Shown: piece by piece, positions 1-6,814 of the stretch
How positions within the stretch are numbered: position 1 is the stretch's first letter
How the letters are laid out: every line of letters starts with the position of its first letter
Assembly (NCBI GenBank): GCA_046728035.1
Contig: JBKPDT010000039.1
Coordinates: forward strand, 1 to 14,059
Length of the DNA: 14,059 bases
Reading direction: 5' to 3'
From: DASRWT01 sp046728035
GTDB lineage: Bacteria > Methylomirabilota > Methylomirabilia > Rokubacteriales > CSP1-6
The notes under the pieces: model-generated
Database searches by the model: none
What the model was told of the DNA's origin: nothing
The model's input: only the letters and a program-made list of their open reading frames with translations
Translations under genes and position numbers: made by a program

Positions 1-534
1 GAGCGGCTTCAGCCCGAGTTCGCGCGGCGGGGCTGGCGCGACCTCGACATGGCGGTGGGCATCAATACCGGCCCCATGGTCGTGGGCAACATGGGCTCGC
101 GCGCCCGGCTCGCCTACACCGCGGTCGGCGACGCGGTGAACGTCGCCGCGCGGCTCGAGGGTCTCTCGAAGGAGTACGGCGCCCGCGTGGTGGTGGGCGA
201 GGCGACCCGCGCGGCGGCGGAGCGCGCCTTCGAGTACCGCTTCCTCGACGTGGTGGCCGTGGTGGGGCGCGAGACGCCCCTCACCGTGTACGAGCTACTG
301 GGGCGCGCGGGGAGCCTCACGCCCCCTGCCACGCACCGTCTCGCGCGCTACCACGAGGGCATCACCTGGTACCGGGGACGCCGGTGGCGGGAAGCCGCCG
401 CGCTGTTCGACGAGCTCGCCGCGAGCGCTCCGGGGGACGGCCCCGTCGAGGTCTACCGCCGGCGGAGCCACGAGCTCCTCGCGCATCCCCCGCCGCCCGA
501 CTGGGACGGGGTCTACGTCGCCCGGACCAAGTAG
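1..534 (+). CDS. Class III adenylate/guanylate cyclase, C-terminal part (5' end outside the window)
   Basis: The frame is open from the first base and ends in TAG at 532-534, so 177 residues of a longer protein are visible. The segment GINTGPMVVGNMGS, then YTAVGDAVNVAARLEG, is the second half of a class III nucleotide cyclase domain. The Asp of VGDAVN lies in the base-recognition region, and the Asn and Arg of NVAARLE are the transition-state residues. The metal-binding aspartates lie upstream, outside the window. The last 75 residues, with a TPR-like helical stretch (YHEGITWYRGRRWREAAALF) and the ending PPPPDWDGVYVARTK, are typical of bacterial CHASE2-cyclase proteins, so an N-terminal CHASE2 sensor and membrane helices are expected off the left edge. 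It should make cAMP (or cGMP) at the inner membrane. It converges with a FecR-domain gene, and FecR and CHASE2-cyclase genes are often neighbours. Family is sure; the sensor domain is inferred. Confidence 0.9.
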   Translation, partial: ERLQPEFARRGWRDLDMAVGINTGPMVVGNMGSRARLAYTAVGDAVNVAARLEGLSKEYGARVVVGEATRAAAERAFEYRFLDVVAVVGRETPLTVYELLGRAGSLTPPATHRLARYHEGITWYRGRRWREAAALFDELAASAPGDGPVEVYRRRSHELLAHPPPPDWDGVYVARTK

Positions 535-548
535 CGCACCCGCGCTAC
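531..548. terminator. Hairpin spanning both stop codons of the converging cyclase and FecR genes
   Basis: GTAGCGC (531-537) and GCGCTAC (542-548) form a perfect 7-bp stem with a 4-nt loop. The TAG stop of the cyclase gene is in the left arm and the TAG stop of the opposite-strand FecR gene is in the right arm. There is no T tract on either side, so it is a candidate bidirectional transcript end rather than a classical intrinsic terminator. Confidence 0.4.
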
Positions 549-1627
549 CGCCGGACGGTCGAGGAGAGCTCGAGGGGCGGCAGCACGACGGTCGGCGGCA
601 CGCCGCCGAGCCGCTCCCTCAGCGGGCCGAGCCACCCGTCGACCACGCGCGCGGTGCGCGGGTCGGGACGCTCGAACTCGCCGAAGCGCTGCACGATTTC
701 GGCGCCGCGCCGGTCGCCCGCCTGCATCCGCCCGCGGCGCTCGCCCCAGTAGACGGCCCGGTCGCCGGACCGGCCGACCACGGTGACCGAGTACGCGCCG
801 TCGGCGCTGGCGACGAGCACGAGTCGATACGGCCCGGCGAGCCCCGCGGGGACGTGGATGACGCGGCGGCCGTCCCGGACGCCGGTGAAGGAGCCGAAGA
901 CCTGGTTCACCTCGACGCCGGAAGGGACGAAGCCGGCCGCGCGCACGCCGTCGGGCATGATGAGGAGCGGCATGAGGGGGCCGTCGACGACGATCTCGAT
1001 CGTGCTCGCGTTGACCGAGAACGCCTCCTTGGTCACCGCACCGTCTGGGCCGAGGGTACCCTTCTCGCCGGGCTGGAGGATGGCCTTCCGCTCGCCGCTC
1101 GCGTCAGCGAGGACGACCTCCCCGGCTCGCGTCCAGCTCACGAAGCCGCCGTCGCTCCGAGCCTGCGCCCCGATGAGGCCGTCGCGGGCGGTCGCCGAGT
1201 ATGCGTTCGACTCCAGGGTGACGGTGCCCCGTCCACCAAGCCACCCGACGACCCGAGCCCACAGCGTGCCGGCAACGATGAGCAGACGCACCCGCGACGG
1301 CTCGCGCTGCCCGCTCGGGAGCTCGCGCACCGTCACCTCAGAGCCCGGCTCTACCGTCACCGTGGTGCCGTCCAGAAACGTGATGAGCGCGCGCCCGTCC
1401 GCGCCGGTGGCCACCCGGTCGCCCTCGGCGAGGTCGGCCCCGCTGGCGGCGCGAGCCCGTGCGCCGCCCTGCGCCCGCGCGTGCTCGACCACACCCGAGA
1501 GCACGCTCAGGGTCGCCGCCGTCGGTGGCTTCGGAGCCGCCGGGTCCGCCGCGCCGACGGCGACGGGCAGGAGGAGCGACAACGCGAGCGCCACGACGGA
1601 GCCCGTGAACACCCCTCGTCGCGTCAT
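545..1627 (-). CDS. Secreted FecR-domain protein
   Basis: A 360-residue protein from the ATG at 1627. Residues 1-26 (MTRRG, then a hydrophobic run ending PVAVGA before ADP) form a clear Sec signal peptide, so the protein is periplasmic or surface-exposed. Residues ~38-175 match the FecR domain: an ATLSVLSGVVE opening, then LAEGDRVATGADGRALITFLDGTTVTVEPGSEVTV, the usual pattern of threshold glycine turns and a short beta-rich core. The C-terminal half (~200-330) is beta-rich and not assigned; the tail from ~330 is charged and proline-rich. There is no cytoplasmic anti-sigma helix, no sigma factor gene and no TonB receptor nearby, so this is the free-standing FecR type and not an iron-dicitrate regulator. 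A TTG at 1675 would add 16 residues before the signal peptide; the ATG at 1627, preceded by a weak GGGGGTGGA, fits better. Role unknown. Confidence 0.8.
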   Translation of the reverse strand: MTRRGVFTGSVVALALSLLLPVAVGAADPAAPKPPTAATLSVLSGVVEHARAQGGARARAASGADLAEGDRVATGADGRALITFLDGTTVTVEPGSEVTVRELPSGQREPSRVRLLIVAGTLWARVVGWLGGRGTVTLESNAYSATARDGLIGAQARSDGGFVSWTRAGEVVLADASGERKAILQPGEKGTLGPDGAVTKEAFSVNASTIEIVVDGPLMPLLIMPDGVRAAGFVPSGVEVNQVFGSFTGVRDGRRVIHVPAGLAGPYRLVLVASADGAYSVTVVGRSGDRAVYWGERRGRMQAGDRRGAEIVQRFGEFERPDPRTARVVDGWLGPLRERLGGVPPTVVLPPLELSSTVRR

Positions 1628-1646
1628 CGCCGTCCACCCCCACGTC

Positions 1647-1675
1647 TTGCTCTGCACGGCATCGGAGGAGAGCAA
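1647..1675. repeat. Short inverted repeat upstream of the FecR gene
   Basis: TTGCTCT (1647-1653) and AGAGCAA (1669-1675) are perfect 7-bp inverted arms 15 bp apart, 20-48 bp upstream of the FecR-gene ATG. This could be an operator or a leader hairpin. An A/T-containing palindrome stands out in this GC-rich spacer, but a 7-bp pair can arise by chance. Confidence 0.25.
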
Positions 1676-1773
1676 CCCATGTGCCAGCGTGGGAAGCGCG
1701 CCCCGCGGGTCGCGAGCGGGACCGGGCGGGCCGACGAGGCGGGCACGATGCCCCGCGTGAGCCCCCCGGACGG

Positions 1774-1797
1774 CAACCTGCCCGACAACCTGCCCGA
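1774..1797 (+). repeat. Perfect 12-bp tandem repeat upstream of the mtoX promoter
   Basis: CAACCTGCCCGA occurs twice without a gap (1774-1785 and 1786-1797). The block ends 36 bp before the extended -10 at 1833, so it sits about 51-74 bp before the expected transcript start. That is where an activator would bind. It is the only tandem repeat seen in the 255-bp divergent spacer 1628-1882; the rest of the spacer is plain GC-rich sequence. Confidence 0.5.
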
Positions 1798-1832
1798 TCC
1801 GTCCGACCCGCCGGCCGGGCGCGCGCCGCGTT

Positions 1833-1841
1833 TGTTATACT
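1833..1841 (+). promoter_or_regulatory. Extended -10 promoter of the mtoX operon
   Basis: TGTTATACT reads as TG-N-TATACT, an extended -10 with five of six bases of TATAAT, in an AT-rich island (TTTGTTATAC) inside otherwise very GC-rich DNA. No good -35 is seen 17 bp upstream (GC-only sequence at 1813-1818), as is common for extended -10 promoters or for activator-dependent ones. The expected start is near 1848, giving a leader of about 35 nt before the mtoX ATG. Confidence 0.5.
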
Positions 1842-1882
1842 CCCCCCGCCGGCGCCCCGGATGCGCCGGAAAGGAGGATCCC

Positions 1883-3199
1883 ATGAATCCTGCGCGCCGG
1901 TTGTCGCTTCTTCTCGCTGTGCTCGTCGCGGTCGTCGCCGCCCCCGCGCGCGCCGACGAGACGTGCAACTCCCCCTACATGGGCAACCTCATCAAGGGGC
2001 AGGAGGACTACGTCTACGTCTGGACCCTCGGGGTCAAAGGCCTCGGCGACGGCTTCGACAAGCTCGTCACCATCGACGCCAATCCCAACTCCAGTCAGTA
2101 CGGCAAGGTCATCCACAAGGTCTCCGTGGGCGGGCGCGGCGAGGCGCATCACATGGGCTTCACCGACGACCGGCGCTCTCTGTGGGCGGGCGGGCTCGAT
2201 GACAGCAAGATCGTCATCTTCGACGTGGGCACCGATCCGGCCAAGCCCAAGATCGTGAAGCGCATCAACGACATGCCTACCAAGACCGGCTTCGTGGGCC
2301 CGCATACCTTCTACGCCATGCCCGGCCGCATGCTCGTGCAGGGCCTGTCCAACACCAGGGACAATGGCGGCGTCACCGGCTTCGCCGTCTACAGCAACCG
2401 CGGCGAGTTGATCAACGTGCAGGCCATGCCCACCGACAAGGGCGGCGACGGCTACGGCTACGACCTCGCCATCAACCCGCAGAAGAACGTCATGCTCTCC
2501 TCGAGCTTCACCGGCCGCGCCAACTACATGCGCGAGCTGGGCAAGCTCGTGGGCGACGCCGAGGCCATGAAGAAGTTCGGCAACACCATGGTGGTCTGGG
2601 ATCTCAAGGCGCTAACGCCGAAGAAGGTGCTGAGCGTGCCGGGCGCCCCGCTGGAGATCCGCTGGTCCCTTCGGCCGGACGACAACTGGGCGATCACCGC
2701 GGCCGCGCTCACCTCCAAGCTCTGGCTGGTGAAGCAGGACGCGGCGGGCGAGTGGCAGGCCAAGGACGTCGGCACCATCGGCGATCCCGCCAAGATCCCG
2801 CTCCCCGTGGACATCAGCATCACCCGCGACGGCACCGGGCTCTGGGTCAACACCTTCATGGACGGCAAGACCCGCTACTTCGACCTCACCAACCCCGAGC
2901 AGCCGAAGCAGACGTACGAGAAGGTCACCGGCAAGCAGGTCAACATGATCTCGCAGAGCTGGGACGGCAAGCGGGTGTACATCTCCTCCTCGCTCCTCGC
3001 CAACTGGGATAAGGGCGGCGACGACAACGAGCAGTTCGTCCGCGCCTTCAAGTGGGACGGCAAGGAGCTCACGCCGGCCTTCGAGGTGGACTTCAACAAG
3101 GAAAAGCTCGGGCGCGCGCACCACATGAAGTTCGGCTCCAAGGCCGTCAAGCTGGCCTATCCGCCGGCGCGGGTCGCGAGCGTCGGGACGCCAAGGTGA
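1883..3199 (+). CDS. mtoX: Periplasmic methanethiol oxidase, SBP56 (selenium-binding protein) family
   Basis: This copper enzyme family oxidises methanethiol to formaldehyde, hydrogen sulfide and hydrogen peroxide. The 438-residue protein has a Sec signal peptide (1-24, ending PARA), as in bacterial MtoX and unlike the cytosolic animal SELENBP1. The mature part opens with CNSPYM (Cys28), then the family beta-propeller blocks: TIDANPNSSQYGKVIHKV (64-80), EAHHMGF with His89/His90, GPHTF with His141, GYGYDLAINPQKNVMLSSSF (190-209), GAPLEIRW (254-261), VNMISQSWDGKRVYISSSLL (353-372), WDKGGDD and a final LGRAHHMKFG with His413/His414. The histidine clusters are the likely copper ligands (inference). 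AAGGAGG at 1871-1877 fixes the ATG at 1883; the frame stays open far upstream, but that is spurious. It is the first gene of an operon with a SCO1-type copper chaperone, the known partner of mtoX. No mauG, often also linked, is present. Selenium-binding protein is the older name for the family. Confidence 0.88.
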   Translation: MNPARRLSLLLAVLVAVVAAPARADETCNSPYMGNLIKGQEDYVYVWTLGVKGLGDGFDKLVTIDANPNSSQYGKVIHKVSVGGRGEAHHMGFTDDRRSLWAGGLDDSKIVIFDVGTDPAKPKIVKRINDMPTKTGFVGPHTFYAMPGRMLVQGLSNTRDNGGVTGFAVYSNRGELINVQAMPTDKGGDGYGYDLAINPQKNVMLSSSFTGRANYMRELGKLVGDAEAMKKFGNTMVVWDLKALTPKKVLSVPGAPLEIRWSLRPDDNWAITAAALTSKLWLVKQDAAGEWQAKDVGTIGDPAKIPLPVDISITRDGTGLWVNTFMDGKTRYFDLTNPEQPKQTYEKVTGKQVNMISQSWDGKRVYISSSLLANWDKGGDDNEQFVRAFKWDGKELTPAFEVDFNKEKLGRAHHMKFGSKAVKLAYPPARVASVGTPR

Positions 3200-3885
3200 C
3201 GATTCGTCACGTCCTCGCGTCCACCGCGGGGGCATTCGCCCTGCTGGCCCTCGGCGGCGGCGCGGCGGCGCACGAGCCCCCGGCCGCGCCGGACCCGCCG
3301 GCGGTGATGGACTTCGTACCGCCGGCCCCCGGCACCTACCGGCTATACGCCATCATGCCCGCGCCCGACGGAACGGTGCTCGATCTGGAGGGCCGGCGCG
3401 CGCGGTTGGCCCGCTTCACCCGCGGCAAGATCACGGTGCTCTCGTTCATCTACACGGGCTGCGCGGACGCGCGCGGCTGCCCCCTCGCCTACCAGGTCTT
3501 CCATACCATGCAAGACCGGCTGCGCGAGGCACCCGCCCTTCGCGATCGGGTGCGGCTGGTCACGCTGAGCTTCGATCCCGTCCACGACACGCCTGCCGCC
3601 ATGCGCCGCTACGCGAACGGCGTCCGGTCCGAGGGGACGCCGCCAGGCGTCGAGTGGGCCTTCCTCACCACCGGCTCCGCGCGCGAGCTCCTCCCGCTCC
3701 TCGACGGCTTCGGCCAGGACGTCCGTCTGGAGCGGGGGGCGCGGGGTGGGCATGCGCCGCGCCTGGGACACGTGCTCAAGGTCTTCCTCATCGATCCGCG
3801 TGGCATCGTCCGGGAGATCTACACGACGTCCTACCTCTTCCCCGACGTCGTGCTCAACGACATCGAGACCCTCCGCCGGGAATGA
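3196..3885 (+). CDS. SCO1/SenC-family copper chaperone with a CX5C motif
   Basis: A 229-residue thioredoxin-fold protein that should load copper into a partner, here most likely the MtoX encoded just upstream. The start is the GTG at 3196 inside the mtoX stop (GTGA, 4-nt overlap), which places a signal peptide (1-25, ending GGGAAA) at the N-terminus, so the protein is exported. The core has GKITVLSFIYTGCADARGCP with Cys89 and Cys95, LVTLSFDPVHDTPAAMRRYA, and GHVLKVFLIDPRGIVREIY with His192, the distal copper ligand. The family normally has CXXXC; here five residues separate the cysteines. No C-terminal cupredoxin or membrane anchor is visible beyond the signal. Cytochrome oxidase assembly is the alternative role, but no oxidase genes are near. 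Overlap at both ends (also ATGA with the next gene) indicates translational coupling. Confidence 0.88.
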   Translation: MTIRHVLASTAGAFALLALGGGAAAHEPPAAPDPPAVMDFVPPAPGTYRLYAIMPAPDGTVLDLEGRRARLARFTRGKITVLSFIYTGCADARGCPLAYQVFHTMQDRLREAPALRDRVRLVTLSFDPVHDTPAAMRRYANGVRSEGTPPGVEWAFLTTGSARELLPLLDGFGQDVRLERGARGGHAPRLGHVLKVFLIDPRGIVREIYTTSYLFPDVVLNDIETLRRE

Positions 3886-4796
3886 AGCTCGGCTGGGCGC
3901 TCAATGTCGCGGGCGCCTGGGCCACGCCGGAGAACCAGGTGCGCGTGGCCCAGCACGCGGAGGCGCTCGGCTACTCGGGGCTCTGGGTGCTACAGCGCCT
4001 GCTCTACGCCATCCATCCCAAGGGCGACTACCCGCCCATGCCCAATCAGCCCTGGCCCAAGATCTTCGAGTCGGTGGCCGACCCGATCGTCTCGCTCGCC
4101 TTCGTGGCGGGGCAGACCTCGCGGATCCGGCTCGGCACGAGCGTGCTCATCATGCCGTACTACTCGCCCATCCTCCTCGCCAAGCAGCTCGCCACCCTCG
4201 ATCAGGTGTCGGGCGGGCGGCTCGACGTGGGGCTAGGCCTGGGCTGGTCCGAGGACGAGTTCGACGCCTCCGGCGTCCCCTTCAAGCAGCGCGGCCGGCG
4301 GGGCGATGAGTTCCTGCGCTGCCTCAAGGCCCTCTGGACCCAGGACGAGGTGGAGTTCCACGGCGACTTCTACCACGTGCCACGCGCAAAGGTGCTGCCC
4401 AAGCCCCGGCAGAAGCCCCACCCGCCCATCACCGTGGGGGGCTACAGCGACGTGGTGATCCAACGCGCGGTCACCCTCGGCGACGGGTTCAACGGCGGCA
4501 ACATGCCGCTCGCCGAGGTGCGCCCGCTCATCGCGCGCATCCGGGCGGCGGCCGAGAAAGCGGGGCGCGAACCCGCGAGCCTGCACGTAGTCTGCCGCGG
4601 TGCCTTCCGCCTCCACGACACGCCCCAGGGCCCGGGGCGCCGCGCCCTGTGGGGCAACCTCGAGGAGATCCGCGAGGACATCCAGCGCTACGCCGAGGCG
4701 GGCCTCACCGAGCTCTTCCTCGAGGGCAACTTCACGCTCGCCGACGCGCCCATCGGGCGCGCCCTCGAGGTGATGGAACTCCTCGCCCCGCGCTAG
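3882..4796 (+). CDS. Luciferase-like (LLM class) flavin- or F420-dependent oxidoreductase
   Basis: A 304-residue TIM-barrel protein of the bacterial luciferase superfamily. It starts at the ATG at 3882, overlapping the chaperone stop (ATGA). Family marks are MKLGWAL at the N-terminus, HAEALGYSGLWV, SRIRLGTSVLIMPYYSPILLAKQLATLDQVSGGR (about residues 81-114), LDVGLGLGWSEDEFDASGVPF followed by QRGRRGDE, and PPITVGGYSD. The short length and the ...QRGRRGDEFLRCLKALWTQ block look more like the F420-dependent actinobacterial-type group (TIGR03619-like) than the ~450-residue FMNH2 monooxygenases such as dimethylsulfide monooxygenase DmoA. There is no signal peptide, so it acts in the cytoplasm, whereas the two genes ahead of it encode exported proteins. 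Its coupling to mtoX suggests a role in C1/organosulfur metabolism; the substrate is unknown and the cofactor unproven. Confidence 0.85.
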   Translation: MKLGWALNVAGAWATPENQVRVAQHAEALGYSGLWVLQRLLYAIHPKGDYPPMPNQPWPKIFESVADPIVSLAFVAGQTSRIRLGTSVLIMPYYSPILLAKQLATLDQVSGGRLDVGLGLGWSEDEFDASGVPFKQRGRRGDEFLRCLKALWTQDEVEFHGDFYHVPRAKVLPKPRQKPHPPITVGGYSDVVIQRAVTLGDGFNGGNMPLAEVRPLIARIRAAAEKAGREPASLHVVCRGAFRLHDTPQGPGRRALWGNLEEIREDIQRYAEAGLTELFLEGNFTLADAPIGRALEVMELLAPR

Positions 4797-4812
4797 GCCG
4801 CTGAGGTGCGAA

Positions 4813-4831
4813 CAGGCTGCTCAGCAGCCTG
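4813..4831. terminator. Hairpin between the converging mtoX operon and ABC transporter operon
   Basis: CAGGCTGC (4813-4820), loop TCA, GCAGCCTG (4824-4831): a perfect 8-bp stem with a tight loop, 16 bp after the oxidoreductase stop and 2 bp from the permease stop on the other strand. There is no run of T after it in either direction, so termination strength is uncertain, but the position suits a shared bidirectional transcript end. Confidence 0.5.
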
Positions 4832-4833
4832 GC

Positions 4834-5805
4834 CTACTTCAGGCGCGGGTCGAGCGCGTCGCGGAGCCCATCGCCGAAGAGGTTGAAGCCGAGCACGGTG
4901 ACGAAGATCGCGATCCCCGGGAACAGCGAGAGCCACGCGTTGGCCTGGATGAAGGAGACGTTGGCCTTGAGGTCCCAGCCCCAGCTCGGCGTCGGCGGCT
5001 GGGTGCCCAGGCCGAGGAAGGATAGGGTGGCCTCCACGATGATCGAGGTGGCGATCCCCAGCGTGGTGGTCACGATGATCGGCGCCAGGCAGTTCGGCAG
5101 CACGTGGCGGAACAGGATCCAGGGATCCCGCACGCCGAGGGCGCGGGACGCCTCGATGTATTCCTTTTCCTTGATGGAGAGCACGCTCCCCCGCACCAGC
5201 CGGGCGTAGATGGGGATGCGCACGATGGCGATGGCGCCGGTGACCTTCATGGTGCCGATCAGCCCCGCGGTGGGCGTGAAGATCACCATCAGGATGATGG
5301 CGAGCAGGTAGATGGGGAAGGCGAGGATCAGGTCCATCACCCGCATGACGGTGGTGTCGACCCGACCCCCGTAGAATCCGGCGATCATCCCGAACGGCAC
5401 GCCGACGAACAGCGCGAGCAGCACCGACGACACGCCCACCAGCAGCGAGATCCGCGTGCCGTGGATGACGCGGCTCAGCATGTCGCGCCCGAGCTGGTCG
5501 GTCCCCAGGGGATAGTCCCAGCTCGGGCGCTGGAAGGTGTGCGTCTGGTCGCTGGCGATGGGGCTCTGGGGTGCCAGGACGTCCGCGAAGATCGCCACGA
5601 CGAGCAGGATGCCGACGATCCCCGCGCCCAGAAGCGCCGTCGCGCTGCGCCTGAGCCGGCGGATCCCCTCCACCAGCGGCGATGCCGCGGGCTTCGCGCG
5701 CTCCCCCCAGTCGGTCCCGGCGGTTACCGGCAGGTCGGCCTCGCCCACGCTTCCTCCGTGGATCGGTCGCGAGCTCGTCCGGAGCGCGTCGCAGTCGTCG
5801 GCCAT
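4834..5805 (-). CDS. ABC transporter permease, OppC/DppC type
   Basis: A 323-residue inner-membrane permease of the peptide/nickel/opine importer family. A long hydrophilic N-terminus (~50 residues) precedes the first membrane helix (ATALLGAGIVGILLVVAIFADVLAP). The DYPLGTDQLGRDMLSRVIHGTRISL segment is the conserved OppC/DppC entry to the transport domain. The EAA loop that docks the ATPase is clear: EYIEASRALGVRDPWILFRHVLPN. The end, GWDLKAN...LFGDGLRDALDPRLK, is the normal family terminus, so the gene is complete. It is the last gene of the operon, 7 bp after the sister permease, with GAGGA overlapping that gene's stop as the ribosome site. An ATPase gene would usually follow; instead the operon ends at a hairpin and a converging gene. 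Confidence 0.93.
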   Translation of the reverse strand: MADDCDALRTSSRPIHGGSVGEADLPVTAGTDWGERAKPAASPLVEGIRRLRRSATALLGAGIVGILLVVAIFADVLAPQSPIASDQTHTFQRPSWDYPLGTDQLGRDMLSRVIHGTRISLLVGVSSVLLALFVGVPFGMIAGFYGGRVDTTVMRVMDLILAFPIYLLAIILMVIFTPTAGLIGTMKVTGAIAIVRIPIYARLVRGSVLSIKEKEYIEASRALGVRDPWILFRHVLPNCLAPIIVTTTLGIATSIIVEATLSFLGLGTQPPTPSWGWDLKANVSFIQANAWLSLFPGIAIFVTVLGFNLFGDGLRDALDPRLK

Positions 5806-5812
5806 GGTGTCC

Positions 5813-6787
5813 TCAGGCGTACCGGATCCGGGGATCGAGGAATGTGTAGGTCAGGTCGACGAGGAGGTTCATGACGACGAAGGCCAGCGCCGTCAGCAGG
5901 GCGAAGCCCTGCACCTGCTGGTAGTCGCGGGCGATGATGGCGTCGATCCCGAAGGTGCCCAGCCCCGGCATGGCGAAAAGTGTCTCTACGACGATGGCGC
6001 CCCCGATGAGGAAGCCGATCTGAAGCCCCATCACCGTCACGGTGGGGATGAGGGCGTTCTTCAGCGCATGCTTGAACACCACCGGCCGCTCGGAGAGACC
6101 CTTGGCGCGCGCGGTGGTGACGTACTCGCTTCGGATGACCTCCAGCATGCTGGCGCGGAGGAGGCGCGTGAGGATGGCGGCCCGCCCCACCCCCAGTGCG
6201 ATGGCGGGCATCAAGACGTGCTGCATGTTGCCCCAGAGGCTCGCCCCGCAGATCACAGTGGGGCAGGTGCCGGGCAGGTAAACCCAGCCCGAGCTGGGGA
6301 GGAAGCCCCCGAGGCCGATCGAGAAGAGCAGGAGGAGGAGGACCCCGATGAAGAACTCGGGGATGGAGACGCCGATCATGGCCACCGAGGTCGCCGTGTA
6401 GTCGGCCCAGGTGTTCTGGCGCAGGGCACCGATGATGGCGGCGGGGACGGCGATCAGCAGCGCTATCCCCATGGACAGCACGATCAGCTCCAGCGTCACC
6501 GGGAGGCGGATGAGGACGTCCTGGAGGACGGGACGCCCGGTGAGGATCGAGACTCCCCAGTCGCCCTGCACGAGCTTGCCGAGCCAGATCCCGTACTGGA
6601 CCACGATCGGCTTATTCAGCCCATATGCCTCCCGCGCCTTGATTGCGTCTTCCTCGGTGTAGGCGTCGCCGAGGAGCGACACCACAGGATCGCCGGGGAC
6701 CGACCGCATCATCACGAACACCACGAAGGTGATCATGAGGACCGTCGGCACGATCTGCAGCAGCCGTCTCAGGATATAGGTCCGCAT
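5813..6787 (-). CDS. ABC transporter permease, OppB/DppB type
   Basis: A 324-residue permease that pairs with the OppC-type protein encoded 7 bp downstream. It shows the family start MRTYILRRLLQIVPTVLMI, the RSVPGDPV segment, a periplasmic LNKPIVVQYGIWLGKLVQGDWG stretch, further membrane helices and the EAA loop SEYVTTARAKGLSERPVVFKHALKN, and ends in LVDLTYTFLDPRIRYA as usual. The periplasmic loop before the EAA region holds a CPTVIC pair (CX4C, codons at 6248-6250 and 6263-6265) that could form a disulfide; I do not know this as a family trait. The start at 6787 has only a weak GGCGGA ribosome site, 27 bp after the binding-protein stop, consistent with expression from the upstream gene's message. 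Confidence 0.93.
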   Translation of the reverse strand: MRTYILRRLLQIVPTVLMITFVVFVMMRSVPGDPVVSLLGDAYTEEDAIKAREAYGLNKPIVVQYGIWLGKLVQGDWGVSILTGRPVLQDVLIRLPVTLELIVLSMGIALLIAVPAAIIGALRQNTWADYTATSVAMIGVSIPEFFIGVLLLLLFSIGLGGFLPSSGWVYLPGTCPTVICGASLWGNMQHVLMPAIALGVGRAAILTRLLRASMLEVIRSEYVTTARAKGLSERPVVFKHALKNALIPTVTVMGLQIGFLIGGAIVVETLFAMPGLGTFGIDAIIARDYQQVQGFALLTALAFVVMNLLVDLTYTFLDPRIRYA

Positions 6788-6814
6788 GCGACGGTCCGCC
6801 GGCGCCCGCTTCTC

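Noticed and set aside
1628..1675. TTG start for the FecR-domain protein
   Set aside because: It would put 16 mostly polar residues before the signal peptide; the ATG at 1627 starts directly with a normal signal sequence.
854..1882. 343-codon open extension upstream of mtoX in the same frame
   Set aside because: It runs antisense to the FecR gene, is low-complexity Arg/Asp/Ala-rich as expected from GC-rich shadow frames, and the promoter, ribosome site and signal peptide all fix the start at 1883.
1883..3199. A selenium-related role for the SBP56 protein
   Set aside because: The family name is historical. The signal peptide and the SCO1-type neighbour fit the copper-dependent methanethiol oxidase, and no selenium genes are near.
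3882..4796. Direct assignment of the luciferase-like gene as dimethylsulfide monooxygenase (dmoA)
   Set aside because: The protein is about 300 residues, much shorter than the DmoA/NtaA group, and its motifs are closer to F420-type members. Only the gene context suggests sulfur metabolism.
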